This document shows positions 28,055 through 36,184 of a stretch of 64,000 nt of DNA, one piece after another. Position 1 is the stretch's first letter; the number at the start of each line of letters is the position of its first letter. This DNA is from Lachnoclostridium phytofermentans ISDg. GTDB lineage: Bacteria > Bacillota > Clostridia > Lachnospirales > Lachnospiraceae. The notes under the pieces are model-generated. The model did no database searches. It was not told the DNA's origin and saw only the letters and a list, made by a program, of their open reading frames with translations. The stretch is taken from contig NC_010001.1 in NCBI RefSeq assembly GCF_000018685.1, positions 3,748,001-3,812,000 of the forward strand, in the 5' to 3' direction. Both the position numbers and the translations under genes were made by a program.

Positions 28055-29794
28055 CTATCTTCCCATCTTTTCTATTGCACCGAACTTACATTGTTCAAAG
28101 CATAGATTGCAACCATTACACATGGTCTCATTGATTACGGTGATACCATCTTCCTTCTTAGTAATAGCTGGACATCCAGGCTTTAGACACATTCCACACT
28201 TTTTACACTTAATAGAAACTACGTTACACTGTGTATCACTTAATTTCTTACTTAGGAGTACACAAGGAGCTTTGGTAATAATTACAGAGATTTCATCCTT
28301 CCTTAATTCCTCTTTTACTATCTTTTCTAACGCTTTTGTATCAAAAGCATTTACTTCGATAACATTATGAATTCCGAGAGAACGGCATAAATCAGGAATA
28401 CTGATTGCTATCGTCTCTTCGCCCATTAAGGTCTTTCCAGTTGCTGCATGATCTTGATGTCCAGTCATCCCTGTTGTAGAATTATCTAAGATCATCACAG
28501 TTCCTGTTCCCTTGTTATAAACCATATTAATTAAAGAATTAATTCCAGTATGCATAAATGTCGAATCGCCAATGACGGCAACCCAGTTCTTAATGTATTC
28601 TTTTCCCTTCGCCTTTTCCATACCATGTAAGGTACTGATACTAGCCCCCATACAGACTGTAGTATCTACAACATTTAAAGGAGCTACAGCGCCAAGAGTA
28701 TAACATCCAATATCACCTGCTGCATGGATACCTAATTTTTTTAATACAGAAAATACACTTCGATGCGGACATCCTGGGCAAAGAACCGGAGGGCGATTTG
28801 GTACCTGTGCTACCGGTTTTATCTCAATTTCTTCTTTCTTAATTGCTTTTCTTAATAGGTTTGCACTATACTCTCCTTGAACTGTAAGAATCTCCTTACC
28901 TATCGCTTTGATTCCCCATGACTTAACCTGTTCCTCAATGACAGGATCTAATTCTTCTACTATGTACAAATTCTCTACAGAAGCTGCGAATTCTTCAATC
29001 AGCTTTCTTGGAAGTGGATTAACCATACCAAGTTTAAGTACGGATGCTTCTGGTAGCGCTTCTTTTACGTACTGATATGGAATACCACTTGTTATAACAC
29101 CAATACTCTTATCTTTATATTCCATCTGATTTATTGGAAAGTCACAGCCTTCTTCTATCATTTGTTTCGTACGTGCTTCAACTACAAGATGACGCACCTT
29201 TGCATTCCCTGGCATCATTACATTTTTTGCTGGATTTCCAATGTAAGCTTTGTCTTCTACCTCGATTCTGTTACATAGATTTACCATCCCCTGAGAATGA
29301 GAAAGTCTCGTCGTGGTACGAACAATTACTGGAGTATCATATTTCTCACTCATATCAAATGCAAATTTAACAAATTCTTTCGCCTCTTCACTATCGGAAG
29401 GTTCTAATACAGGAACCTGCGCTGCTCTTGCTACCATTCTGGTATCTTGTTCATTTTGTGAGCTATATAATCCAGGGTCATCAGCAGCAACAAGTACTAA
29501 TCCACCATTCACACCAGCATACGAAATCGTAAATAAAGGATCTGCGGCAACATTCACTCCAACATGTTTCATAGAGGCAAGAGCTCTAACACCGCTAATT
29601 GAGGCACCAATGGCTACCTCCATGGCTACCTTCTCATTTGGTGACCACTCACTGTAAATCTCTTTATACTTCACTATATTCTCGCTAATCTCCGTGCTTG
29701 GCGTCCCAGGATAAGCTGCTGAAACTTTTACACCAGCCTCATAAGCACCTCTTGCGATTGCCTCGTTGCCTAACATAATTTCTTTCATCTGCAT
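28055..29794 (-). CDS. iorA: Indolepyruvate ferredoxin oxidoreductase, alpha subunit
   Basis: This 579-residue thiamine-diphosphate enzyme has an N-terminal pyrimidine-binding domain (LGNEAIARGAYEAGVKVSAAYPGTPSTE in its opening, here split: LGNEAIARGAYEAG, AAYPGTPSTEI). The pyrophosphate-binding domain has GDIGCYTLG and GDSTFMHTGI...DNSTTGMTG. The C-terminal ferredoxin-like domain binds two [4Fe-4S] clusters (CKKCGMCLKPGCP and CNGCNLCFEQC). It works with IorB on indolepyruvate and related aryl-pyruvates. It is the first gene of the minus-strand operon iorA-iorB-ACT-(IS607)-paaK-ACT, with a clear promoter upstream. Confidence 0.96.
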   Translation of the reverse strand: MQMKEIMLGNEAIARGAYEAGVKVSAAYPGTPSTEISENIVKYKEIYSEWSPNEKVAMEVAIGASISGVRALASMKHVGVNVAADPLFTISYAGVNGGLVLVAADDPGLYSSQNEQDTRMVARAAQVPVLEPSDSEEAKEFVKFAFDMSEKYDTPVIVRTTTRLSHSQGMVNLCNRIEVEDKAYIGNPAKNVMMPGNAKVRHLVVEARTKQMIEEGCDFPINQMEYKDKSIGVITSGIPYQYVKEALPEASVLKLGMVNPLPRKLIEEFAASVENLYIVEELDPVIEEQVKSWGIKAIGKEILTVQGEYSANLLRKAIKKEEIEIKPVAQVPNRPPVLCPGCPHRSVFSVLKKLGIHAAGDIGCYTLGAVAPLNVVDTTVCMGASISTLHGMEKAKGKEYIKNWVAVIGDSTFMHTGINSLINMVYNKGTGTVMILDNSTTGMTGHQDHAATGKTLMGEETIAISIPDLCRSLGIHNVIEVNAFDTKALEKIVKEELRKDEISVIITKAPCVLLSKKLSDTQCNVVSIKCKKCGMCLKPGCPAITKKEDGITVINETMCNGCNLCFEQCKFGAIEKMGR

Positions 29795-29844
29795 GTTGCC
29801 TTCTTCCTTTCTATCATCTTTTATTTCCTACTTATCATGTTATA

Positions 29845-29873
29845 ATTATACATTTTATTCTTGTTATATACAA
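29845..29873 (-). promoter_or_regulatory. Promoter of the ior operon
   Basis: On the minus strand: -35 TTGTAT (plus 29868-29873), 17-base spacer, perfect -10 TATAAT (plus 29845-29850), about 50 bases before the iorA start. The rest of the 449-base gap (29795-30243) shows nothing else that I can name. Confidence 0.6.
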
Positions 29874-30243
29874 TAGTTACCAAAATTTTGAATGAGCCCG
29901 TTCTAATAATTTAAAGTAATCTACCAGTATTTTGCCAGCTATGTTTTTTGGGATACTCTATTTCTTGCTTGCAAGACAATGTGTATTATCAAGTTTGTGG
30001 ATGTAACGGAGCCAATAAATATGATGAGTGAATGATTGAAATATCCTTCGTTCTTTACTCTAAGATTAAAATATTTCACCAATTATTAGATTTTAATAAA
30101 TGGTCTTAATAAATTATTAGAATTCCATTAGGCTTTCCTAACATTCATAGACACTTAAATTTTTGCATCATATAATACAGAATAACCGTAAATTTTCCAT
30201 ATGCTGACACATAAAAATATATTTAGACAAAGGAGATAGTTCC

Positions 30244-30741
30244 ATGTGGTTTGTAAATAACATGATATGGCTTTTTATATACAGCCTCTTTGGCTGGTGT
30301 TACGAAACAATTGTTTGTTCTATACAAGCAGGTGAGTTAGTTAAACGAGGTTTTTTATTTGGACCATATCTTCCGATCTATGGATTCGGAGCTTTACTTA
30401 TTATTCTGTGCCTACATAAATGTAAGAATAAAGCTAACCTATTCTTACTTAGTATGTTAGTTACCAGCGCTTTAGAATATGCAACATCCTGGGTGCTTGA
30501 AATGTTATTTAACCGCCGATGGTGGGATTATTCTAATTATACTATCCAGTTAAATGGCCGTATCTGTTTACTAGCATCCTTATTGTTCGGAATTTTAGGA
30601 GTTCTTTTAGTGAAATACATCCATCCAACACTGAAAAATAGGACGGATCTTATACCGAAGAAAATCAGAGTAATCTGTGCATCTTTTTTGTTTGTTGGAA
30701 TATCAACTGATTTTATCTTCTCCATATTATGTAATCTATAA
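30244..30741 (+). CDS. PF06541-type membrane protein (putative ABC-transporter type IV)
   Basis: This 165-residue protein has four to five membrane helices. It carries the family motifs FGWCYETI near the start, KRGFLFGPYLPIYGFGAL in the loop, and WWDYSNYTIQLNGRICL. The family is annotated as a putative ABC-transporter membrane component, but its function is unknown and no ATPase gene is beside it. AAGGAGAT precedes the ATG. It is probably a single gene read opposite to the ior operon. Confidence 0.85.
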   Translation: MWFVNNMIWLFIYSLFGWCYETIVCSIQAGELVKRGFLFGPYLPIYGFGALLIILCLHKCKNKANLFLLSMLVTSALEYATSWVLEMLFNRRWWDYSNYTIQLNGRICLLASLLFGILGVLLVKYIHPTLKNRTDLIPKKIRVICASFLFVGISTDFIFSILCNL

Positions 30742-30785
30742 TGCTTATTTACTAATGTAACTATAAGCAGCGGTTAATATTTGAT

Positions 30786-30814
30786 TTGACAGCCCTTCCA
30801 TATTTTGGTATTAT
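30786..30814 (+). promoter_or_regulatory. Promoter of the sodium:solute symporter gene
   Basis: Perfect -35 TTGACA (30786-30791), 17-base spacer, -10 TATTAT (30809-30814). The start codon is 72 bases further on. Confidence 0.75.
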
Positions 30815-30816
30815 CA

Positions 30817-30847
30817 CTTTAAAGCGCAACGCTTTATAGCGTTAAAG
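30817..30847 (+). promoter_or_regulatory. Nested inverted repeats in the symporter leader
   Basis: Just after the -10 there are three overlapping palindromes: CTTTAA...TTAAAG (30817-30847), AAAGCG-CAA-CGCTTT (30821-30835) and AACGCT-TTAT-AGCGTT (30828-30843). The inner two share bases, so as RNA they exclude each other; as DNA they could be an operator at the start of transcription. Confidence 0.5.
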
Positions 30848-30885
30848 TATTGTATTGATTATACCATAAGAAGGAGGGTAATTTT

Positions 30886-32412
30886 ATGATTGTCAAACTT
30901 GTTATGCTCTTGATATTTTTCGGAGTTATGATTCTTGTTGGCATATATTCTAGAAAACATACCAGGAACGTAAACGATTTTGTACTTGGTGGTCGAAATG
31001 TAGGCCCTTGGCTTACCGCATTTGCTTTTGGTACCTCTTATTTTTCATCCGTAGTATTTATAGGATATGCAGGAAGGTTTGGTTGGGATTTTGGTATTTC
31101 TGCTATATGGATTGGTCTTGGAAATGCTTTGATTGGTAGCTTATTTGCATGGATGATATTAGGTCGTAGAACCAGAGTCATGACAAAGCATCTTAATTCA
31201 CAGACAATGCCTGAATTTTTTGGATCGCGCTATGAAAGTAAAGCAATCAAAATTACTGCATCTGTTATCGCTTTTGTATTTTTAGTACCTTATACCGCAT
31301 CAATCTATAACGGATTATCTCGTCTGTTTGGTATGGCATTTGATATTCCATATGAAATCTGTGTTATTGTAATGGCTACTTTGACAGGAGTGTATGTCAT
31401 TTTAGGTGGTTATATGGCAACCGCAATCAATGATTTAATCCAAGGTATTATCATGCTTGCTGGTATTGTAGCTATTATAACCGCTGTCCTTAATCAAAAA
31501 GGTGGATTCCTTGACGCAATCAATCAACTTGCTATATTCAAGAGTGAAACTACCGCGACACTTGGACAGCCTGGTGCATATACCTCTTTCTTCGGTCCGG
31601 ATCCTATAAACCTAGTTAGCGTAATAATTCTCACTTCATTAGGTACATGGGGTCTTCCACAGATGGTACATAAGTTTTATACGATTAAGGATGAAAAAGC
31701 AATTAAAACTGGAACAATTATTTCCACCTTATTTGCTGTCGTAGTCTCTGGTGGTTGTTATTTTCTTGGTGGATTCTCACGTTTGTTTGATAATGGAAGT
31801 ATAAGAAATGCGGATGGTAAAGTAATTTTTGATAGTATCATTCCTTATATGATATCCTTTTTACCAGATGTTTTGGTTGGCATCACAGTTGTATTAGTAT
31901 TATCTGCATCGATGTCAACACTTTCTGCTCTAGTTTTAACCTCAAGTTCAACTTTAACTTTAGACTTTCTAAAAGAAACCTGTTTTAAAAAGATGACAAC
32001 AAAAACTCAGCTAATGCTTATGAGAATCTTAATTGCTGTTTTCATTATCGTTTCCGTTATACTAGCACTTGATCCACCGAAATTCATAGCTGAGCTAATG
32101 GGTATCTCTTGGAGTGCTCTCGCTGGTTCCTTCCTTGCACCATTCCTTTATGGCCTTTACTGGAAGGGGGTTACAAAAGCTGGTGTTTGGTCAGCCTTTT
32201 TGATTGGCGTCGGTGTGACTGTTGCTAATTTAAAACTTGCATTCTTCCCTTCTTCCATCGTAGCTGGCGCTTTTACCATGTTATTAAGTTTGGTTATCGT
32301 ACCAATCGTAAGTTTGATAACACCAAAGTTATCAAAAACATCACTGCTTGATATGTTCACCTGCTACCAAGAAACTGTAATTGTTTCTAAAAAAGACTCC
32401 TTAGAAGAATAA
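30886..32412 (+). CDS. Sodium:solute symporter (SSS family)
   Basis: This 508-residue protein has about 13 membrane helices. It shows the family N-terminus GIYSRKHTRNVNDFVLGGRNVGPW and the core GGYMATAINDLIQGIIML, with the conserved LTSSSTLTLDF block later. SSS proteins couple Na+ entry to uptake of proline, pantothenate, sugars or organic acids. The substrate is not evident. Its position between the ior and paaK genes allows, but does not show, an aromatic-acid role. Ribosome site AAGGAGG; own promoter and terminator. Confidence 0.92.
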   Translation: MIVKLVMLLIFFGVMILVGIYSRKHTRNVNDFVLGGRNVGPWLTAFAFGTSYFSSVVFIGYAGRFGWDFGISAIWIGLGNALIGSLFAWMILGRRTRVMTKHLNSQTMPEFFGSRYESKAIKITASVIAFVFLVPYTASIYNGLSRLFGMAFDIPYEICVIVMATLTGVYVILGGYMATAINDLIQGIIMLAGIVAIITAVLNQKGGFLDAINQLAIFKSETTATLGQPGAYTSFFGPDPINLVSVIILTSLGTWGLPQMVHKFYTIKDEKAIKTGTIISTLFAVVVSGGCYFLGGFSRLFDNGSIRNADGKVIFDSIIPYMISFLPDVLVGITVVLVLSASMSTLSALVLTSSSTLTLDFLKETCFKKMTTKTQLMLMRILIAVFIIVSVILALDPPKFIAELMGISWSALAGSFLAPFLYGLYWKGVTKAGVWSAFLIGVGVTVANLKLAFFPSSIVAGAFTMLLSLVIVPIVSLITPKLSKTSLLDMFTCYQETVIVSKKDSLEE

Positions 32413-32418
32413 ACACTG

Positions 32419-32473
32419 AGACGAACGATATTTAGAGATATGAATTTACTTCTCTGAGATTTATCGTTCGTCT
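32419..32473 (+). terminator. Terminator of the symporter gene
   Basis: A 12-base perfect stem agacgaacgata / tatcgttcgtct starts seven bases past the stop and is followed by TTTTTATTT. Confidence 0.85.
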
Positions 32474-32586
32474 TTTTATTTATAGCAAGGAAAAAAAGGC
32501 GAAGTATGCTCTTGCTTGTATACCATCAATCCGATATCGGAACACAATTTAATTACCGATCGATATACTACTTATGTACAAAAGAA

Positions 32587-33900
32587 CTAAAACATAACGT
32601 CCTTTCTTGAATCAGTTACACGTCTTGCCTTACCTTCAAATCGTTGCAGACTTCCTGGTGCAACAAGTTTGATTGTAGCATCTAGCCCTAGTATGGTCTT
32701 TAGCTGATTTCTTATCTTCTTTTCCAAACCATCTAATAAAGAATAAGAATCTAATAAGGTATCTTCGATAATTTCAACTTGAATCTCCATGGTGTCCAAA
32801 TGGTTTACACGGTCAACCGTTATCTGATAATGCGGGCCAATCTCAGGTATCTTTAACATGACTTCTTCTATTTGAGATGGAAATACATTGATTCCTCGAA
32901 TTACTAACATATCATCCGTGCGACCATATAGATTTGCCATACGCACATTAGTCCTGCCACACTTGCATGGTTCATACATTAACATCGTTAAATCACGAGT
33001 ACGATACCGAATTAACGGAACCGCTTCTTTCGTAAGGCAGGTAACTACTAATTCCCCCTTCGACCCTGGAGGTAATACTTCTCCCGTATCCGGGTCTATG
33101 ATTTCAGGGATAAAATGATCTTCATTAATATGCATACCGCAAAGATATTCACATTCTCCCGCTACACCAGGCCCACACAGCTCACTCATACCATAATTTT
33201 GAGTACAGCAAAAATCCTTTCCCCAAAGCTTATACATCTCTTGACGCATTGGCTCCGTCATACCTTCTCCACCAAATAATCCTATCTTTACGTTTAAATC
33301 TTTCTTGGGATTAATTCCCATCGAAAGTGCAACTTCTGCAATATGTAATGCGTAAGAAGGTGTAGCTACTAATATTGTCGTACCAAAGTCTTGCATAAAC
33401 ATAATTTGCTTTTTGGTATTCCCAGATGAGGTCGGACATACACTTGCTCCAATATTTTCTAAACCAAAATGCAAACCTAGTGCACCTGTAAACATACCGT
33501 AACCAAAGCAAATCTGAGCTGTATCATCTTTCGTAGCCCCACCCATACAAGCAATTCTAGATACATTATTCGTCCAAACTTCCATATCGTTTTTGGTATA
33601 ACCAACCACAGTTGGCTTCCCGGTTGTACCAGATGAGGCGTGAATGCGAACAACTTCATTTTTAGGAACTGCAAACATTCCAAATGGATAGTTATCGCGA
33701 AAATCCTGTTTCAAGGTAAATGGAAGCTTCTTTAAATCTTCTAGCGTTGTTACATCTTCTGGCAACATGTCAATTGCATCCATTTTTTCATGGTAAAATG
33801 GTATCTTTTCATACACACGTGCGACGGTTTCCTGAAGTCTTTTTAATTGGATTGCTTCTAACTCACTTCGGGACATTATTTCTTCTTTCGCCCAAATCAT
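32587..33900 (-). CDS. paaK: Phenylacetate-CoA ligase family protein (PaaK), copy 1
   Basis: This 437-residue aryl-CoA ligase has HASSGTTGKPTVVGYT, NYGMSELCGPGVAGECE, YRTRDLT and RTDDMLVIRGINVFPSQIE, plus the C-terminal KARRVTDSRK. It converts phenylacetate-type acids, ATP and CoA to the CoA thioester. The frame opens at 33996, but the ATG at 33900 has GGAGGG five bases upstream and aligns with the other PaaK (MIWAKEE), so it is preferred. It has its own promoter and appears monocistronic, facing the symporter gene. Confidence 0.93.
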   Translation of the reverse strand: MIWAKEEIMSRSELEAIQLKRLQETVARVYEKIPFYHEKMDAIDMLPEDVTTLEDLKKLPFTLKQDFRDNYPFGMFAVPKNEVVRIHASSGTTGKPTVVGYTKNDMEVWTNNVSRIACMGGATKDDTAQICFGYGMFTGALGLHFGLENIGASVCPTSSGNTKKQIMFMQDFGTTILVATPSYALHIAEVALSMGINPKKDLNVKIGLFGGEGMTEPMRQEMYKLWGKDFCCTQNYGMSELCGPGVAGECEYLCGMHINEDHFIPEIIDPDTGEVLPPGSKGELVVTCLTKEAVPLIRYRTRDLTMLMYEPCKCGRTNVRMANLYGRTDDMLVIRGINVFPSQIEEVMLKIPEIGPHYQITVDRVNHLDTMEIQVEIIEDTLLDSYSLLDGLEKKIRNQLKTILGLDATIKLVAPGSLQRFEGKARRVTDSRKDVMF

Positions 33901-34036
33901 GCTGTACCCTCCAATACTTCCTTTCAAAATTTTTGGTGAACTACCGACCATCGAAAGCCAGTTAGCTTGTCCTGATGTGTTCCAAACTTTGGACATCTTT
34001 TATTGCATCAAAGCTGTAATGCGTTAAATTATTATA

Positions 34037-34065
34037 ATTATAAATTTTTTCCAATCGTTTGTCAA
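34037..34065 (-). promoter_or_regulatory. Promoter of paaK copy 1
   Basis: On the minus strand: perfect -35 TTGACA (plus 34060-34065), 17-base spacer, perfect -10 TATAAT (plus 34037-34042). The leader is about 130 bases and includes the palindrome tccaaactttgga (33981-33993). Confidence 0.8.
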
Positions 34066-34184
34066 TGGGAGGTCAGAAAATCGAAAAAAGGGAAAAAAAA
34101 GGTTAAGAATTTTTTATAAATAATGGAAATAAGGCAAGCTGTGTTTCATAAGATACACTGTAAACATTTATTGGAGGAACTCAT

Positions 34185-34493
34185 ATGAGTGATTTAACAG
34201 CTACAAACTGCGGCGGATGTGGAGATGGCTGCGGATGCGGATGTGGAAATGGATGTGGATGCGGAAATAGCTGTGGCGGCGGCTTCGGCGGCTTTGGTGG
34301 CGGCGGATGCTGGTGGATAATTATTATCCTTTTATTCTGCTGCGGTGGTAATGGTTTCGGCGGTGGCTGCGGAAATGGCTGTGGCAATGGCTGTGGCGGT
34401 GGCTGCGGCGGTGGCTTTGGCGATGGCGGATGCTGGTGGATAATTATCATCATTCTTTTCTGCTGCTGTGGTGGCAACGGATTTGGCTGCTAA
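34185..34493 (+). CDS. Cys/Gly-rich protein with duplicated CWWIIII membrane motif
   Basis: This 102-residue protein starts MSDLTATNCGGCG and contains about 25 Cys in CG/CGNG runs. Two near-copies of a unit each end in GGCWWIIII(L/I)LFCC (about residues 42-54 and 82-95), then GGNGFG. The hydrophobic WWIIIILLF stretches could enter a membrane or pack in an insoluble layer. It resembles small clostridial proteins that databases name chorion class high-cysteine HCB protein; their function is unknown. GGAGG lies at good spacing before the ATG and a terminator follows. A spore-surface or RiPP-like role is speculation; no modifying enzyme is nearby. Confidence 0.8.
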   Translation: MSDLTATNCGGCGDGCGCGCGNGCGCGNSCGGGFGGFGGGGCWWIIIILLFCCGGNGFGGGCGNGCGNGCGGGCGGGFGDGGCWWIIIIILFCCCGGNGFGC

Positions 34494-34509
34494 TTACATC
34501 TTTTAATTC

Positions 34510-34545
34510 CAGAAAAAAAGCTGCTCAAAAGCAGCTTTTTTTCTG
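34510..34545. terminator. Shared bidirectional terminator overlapping a coding end
   Basis: The stem aaaaaaagctgct / agcagcttttttt has a 4-base loop and T-runs both ways. It ends the Cys/Gly-rich gene on the plus strand. On the minus strand it encodes the last codons (QKKSCF) and the stop of the facing gene. Confidence 0.85.
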
Positions 34546-34782
34546 CCGTAAACATTCACAATCATATTCATATATAGAAGTCTCATCGAAATCACAGCAA
34601 AAGCTATCATTTGGGTTATCCCGATTACGACATTTTTTCATTGCTTCTTCGCAACCACAAGGTTGCTTATTTTTTATTTCAAAATCTTCTTCTCTTCTTT
34701 TTTGGCTAATAAAGACTTCTGGCATATACATATTAAGTTGGTTAGGATTACAGTACCAATTCTCTCCTACTTGATAACTCAT
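34525..34782 (-). CDS. Small Cys-rich hypothetical protein
   Basis: This 85-residue protein begins MSYQVGENWYCNPNQLNMY and has a C-terminal half with eight Cys in pairs (CGCEE, CRNRD, CCDFD, CECLRQKKSCF). I do not recognise the family. The frame opens at 34824, but the ATG at 34782 has AAGGAG eight bases upstream and is preferred. It converges on the Cys/Gly-rich gene and shares its terminator. The similar Cys richness suggests both products may belong to the same structure, possibly a spore layer; this is inference. Confidence 0.7.
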   Translation of the reverse strand: MSYQVGENWYCNPNQLNMYMPEVFISQKRREEDFEIKNKQPCGCEEAMKKCRNRDNPNDSFCCDFDETSIYEYDCECLRQKKSCF

Positions 34783-34953
34783 GGTTCTACTCCTTCCACT
34801 CTTTACTAACATCATATGACACAAAACGCAAAAGGTGCCATTTCATATGAATATATTGTAGTTTTATATTACAATTCAATTGAAATCCATAGGAACATAC
34901 AGTATACTATTTTCAAGTAATCAGGGATTAATACTAATAGAAGAGGTGATACT

Positions 34954-36057
34954 ATGTCCGGTTCAAGTTTCGGATCAATTTTTAAAATAGCAACTTGGGG
35001 AGAATCCCATGGAAAAGGTATCGGCGTTGTTGTTGACGGGTGTCCTGCAGGTCTTACTCTAAATGAAGAAATGATTCAGACATTTCTAAACCGTCGAAAA
35101 CCTGGGCAAACGAAATATTCGACTCCAAGAAAAGAAGATGATCTTGTAACAATCCTATCTGGTGTTTTTGAAGGAAAAACTACAGGTACCCCAATTTCCA
35201 TGATGATTGCAAATGAGACTGCACGTTCTGCAGATTATAGTGAAATAGCAAGCTTTTATAGACCTGGTCATGCAGACTATACTTTTGATGCAAAATACGG
35301 TTTTCGTGACTATCGCGGGGGTGGACGTTCCTCAGGACGTGAAACAATTGGACGTGTAGCAGCAGGTGCAATCGCTGCTGCCCTCTTAAAAGAACTAGGA
35401 ATTGAAGTTTTTACTTATACCAAATCCATTGGTCCTATTCAAATTGATTATCATAAGTGCCAAAAAGAAAACTTAACTTTAAGTCCTCTTTGCATGCCAG
35501 ATTTAGAAGCATCTCAGAAAGCGGAAGATTATCTAGAGCAGTGCATTCACAATTTAGACTCTAGTGGTGGTATGATTGAATGCATTATATCTGGAGTTCC
35601 AGCAGGAATTGGGGAACCAGTATTTGATAAATTAGATGCGCAGCTTGCAAAGGCGATATTCTCTATTGGCGCTGTAAAGGGCTTTGAGATTGGATCTGGT
35701 TTTGAAGTAGCAAAACAGTTAGGTTCCGAAAATAATGATGGGTTTGCATTCGATGCAAATGGAAAACTCATTAAGTTAACCAATCATTCTGGCGGTATCC
35801 TTGGAGGAATTAGTGATGGCTCCGAAATTATCTTCCGGGCTGCAATTAAACCAACTCCTTCTATAAAAAAAGAACAGCAAACCGTTAATAAATCAGGTGA
35901 GAACATAAATGTATCTATAAAAGGCCGTCATGATCCAATTATAGTCCCAAGGGCAGTTGTTGTTGTGGAAGCGATGGCAGCCTTAACTCTAGCAGATTTG
36001 TTACTGAGTGGTATGTCCTCAAAAATGGATTACGTAAAGAAAATCTATCAAAAATAA
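34954..36057 (+). CDS. aroC: Chorismate synthase
   Basis: This 367-residue enzyme makes chorismate from EPSP with reduced FMN, the last shared step to aromatic amino acids. Signatures seen: GESHGKGIGVVVDGCPAG, RPGHADYTF, GGGRSSGRETIGRVAAGA, and DSSGGMIECIISG with GIGEPVFDKLDA. Length fits the family. The ATG has AGAGGTGAT upstream. It stands alone, without other shikimate genes in the window. Confidence 0.97.
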   Translation: MSGSSFGSIFKIATWGESHGKGIGVVVDGCPAGLTLNEEMIQTFLNRRKPGQTKYSTPRKEDDLVTILSGVFEGKTTGTPISMMIANETARSADYSEIASFYRPGHADYTFDAKYGFRDYRGGGRSSGRETIGRVAAGAIAAALLKELGIEVFTYTKSIGPIQIDYHKCQKENLTLSPLCMPDLEASQKAEDYLEQCIHNLDSSGGMIECIISGVPAGIGEPVFDKLDAQLAKAIFSIGAVKGFEIGSGFEVAKQLGSENNDGFAFDANGKLIKLTNHSGGILGGISDGSEIIFRAAIKPTPSIKKEQQTVNKSGENINVSIKGRHDPIIVPRAVVVVEAMAALTLADLLLSGMSSKMDYVKKIYQK

Positions 36058-36063
36058 AATCTT

Positions 36064-36115
36064 GGGCAAAAAGTAGAACATAAAGTAATTTACTTTATGT
36101 ATCTTCTTTTTGCCC
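36064..36115. terminator. Hairpin after aroC, probable terminator
   Basis: A long near-perfect stem from gggcaaaaagtag to cttctttttgccc encloses ACATAAAGTAA/TTACTTTATGT. The T-run after it is poor, so termination strength is uncertain. It separates convergent aroC and the chemoreceptor gene. Confidence 0.55.
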
Positions 36116-36184
36116 TCATTAATTAGATGTTTGTTTTATCTTAGATCCTTATCTATAAGTAATATTCATCTCCTAGGAACGGAA

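Noticed and set aside
33901..34030. T-box or leader-peptide attenuator before paaK copy 1
   Set aside because: No T-box consensus or terminator is seen; two Trp codons in the upstream frame are in phase with paaK and have no ribosome site or stop.
34181..34477. Minus-strand Pro/Gln-rich frame opposite the Cys/Gly gene
   Set aside because: It is the antisense shadow of Gly/Cys codons; no ribosome site, and the plus frame has proper signals.
34185..34493. Heterocycle-type RiPP precursor
   Set aside because: Gly/Cys runs fit superficially, but no cyclodehydratase, radical enzyme or dedicated exporter lies nearby, and the CWWIIII blocks are unlike such precursors.
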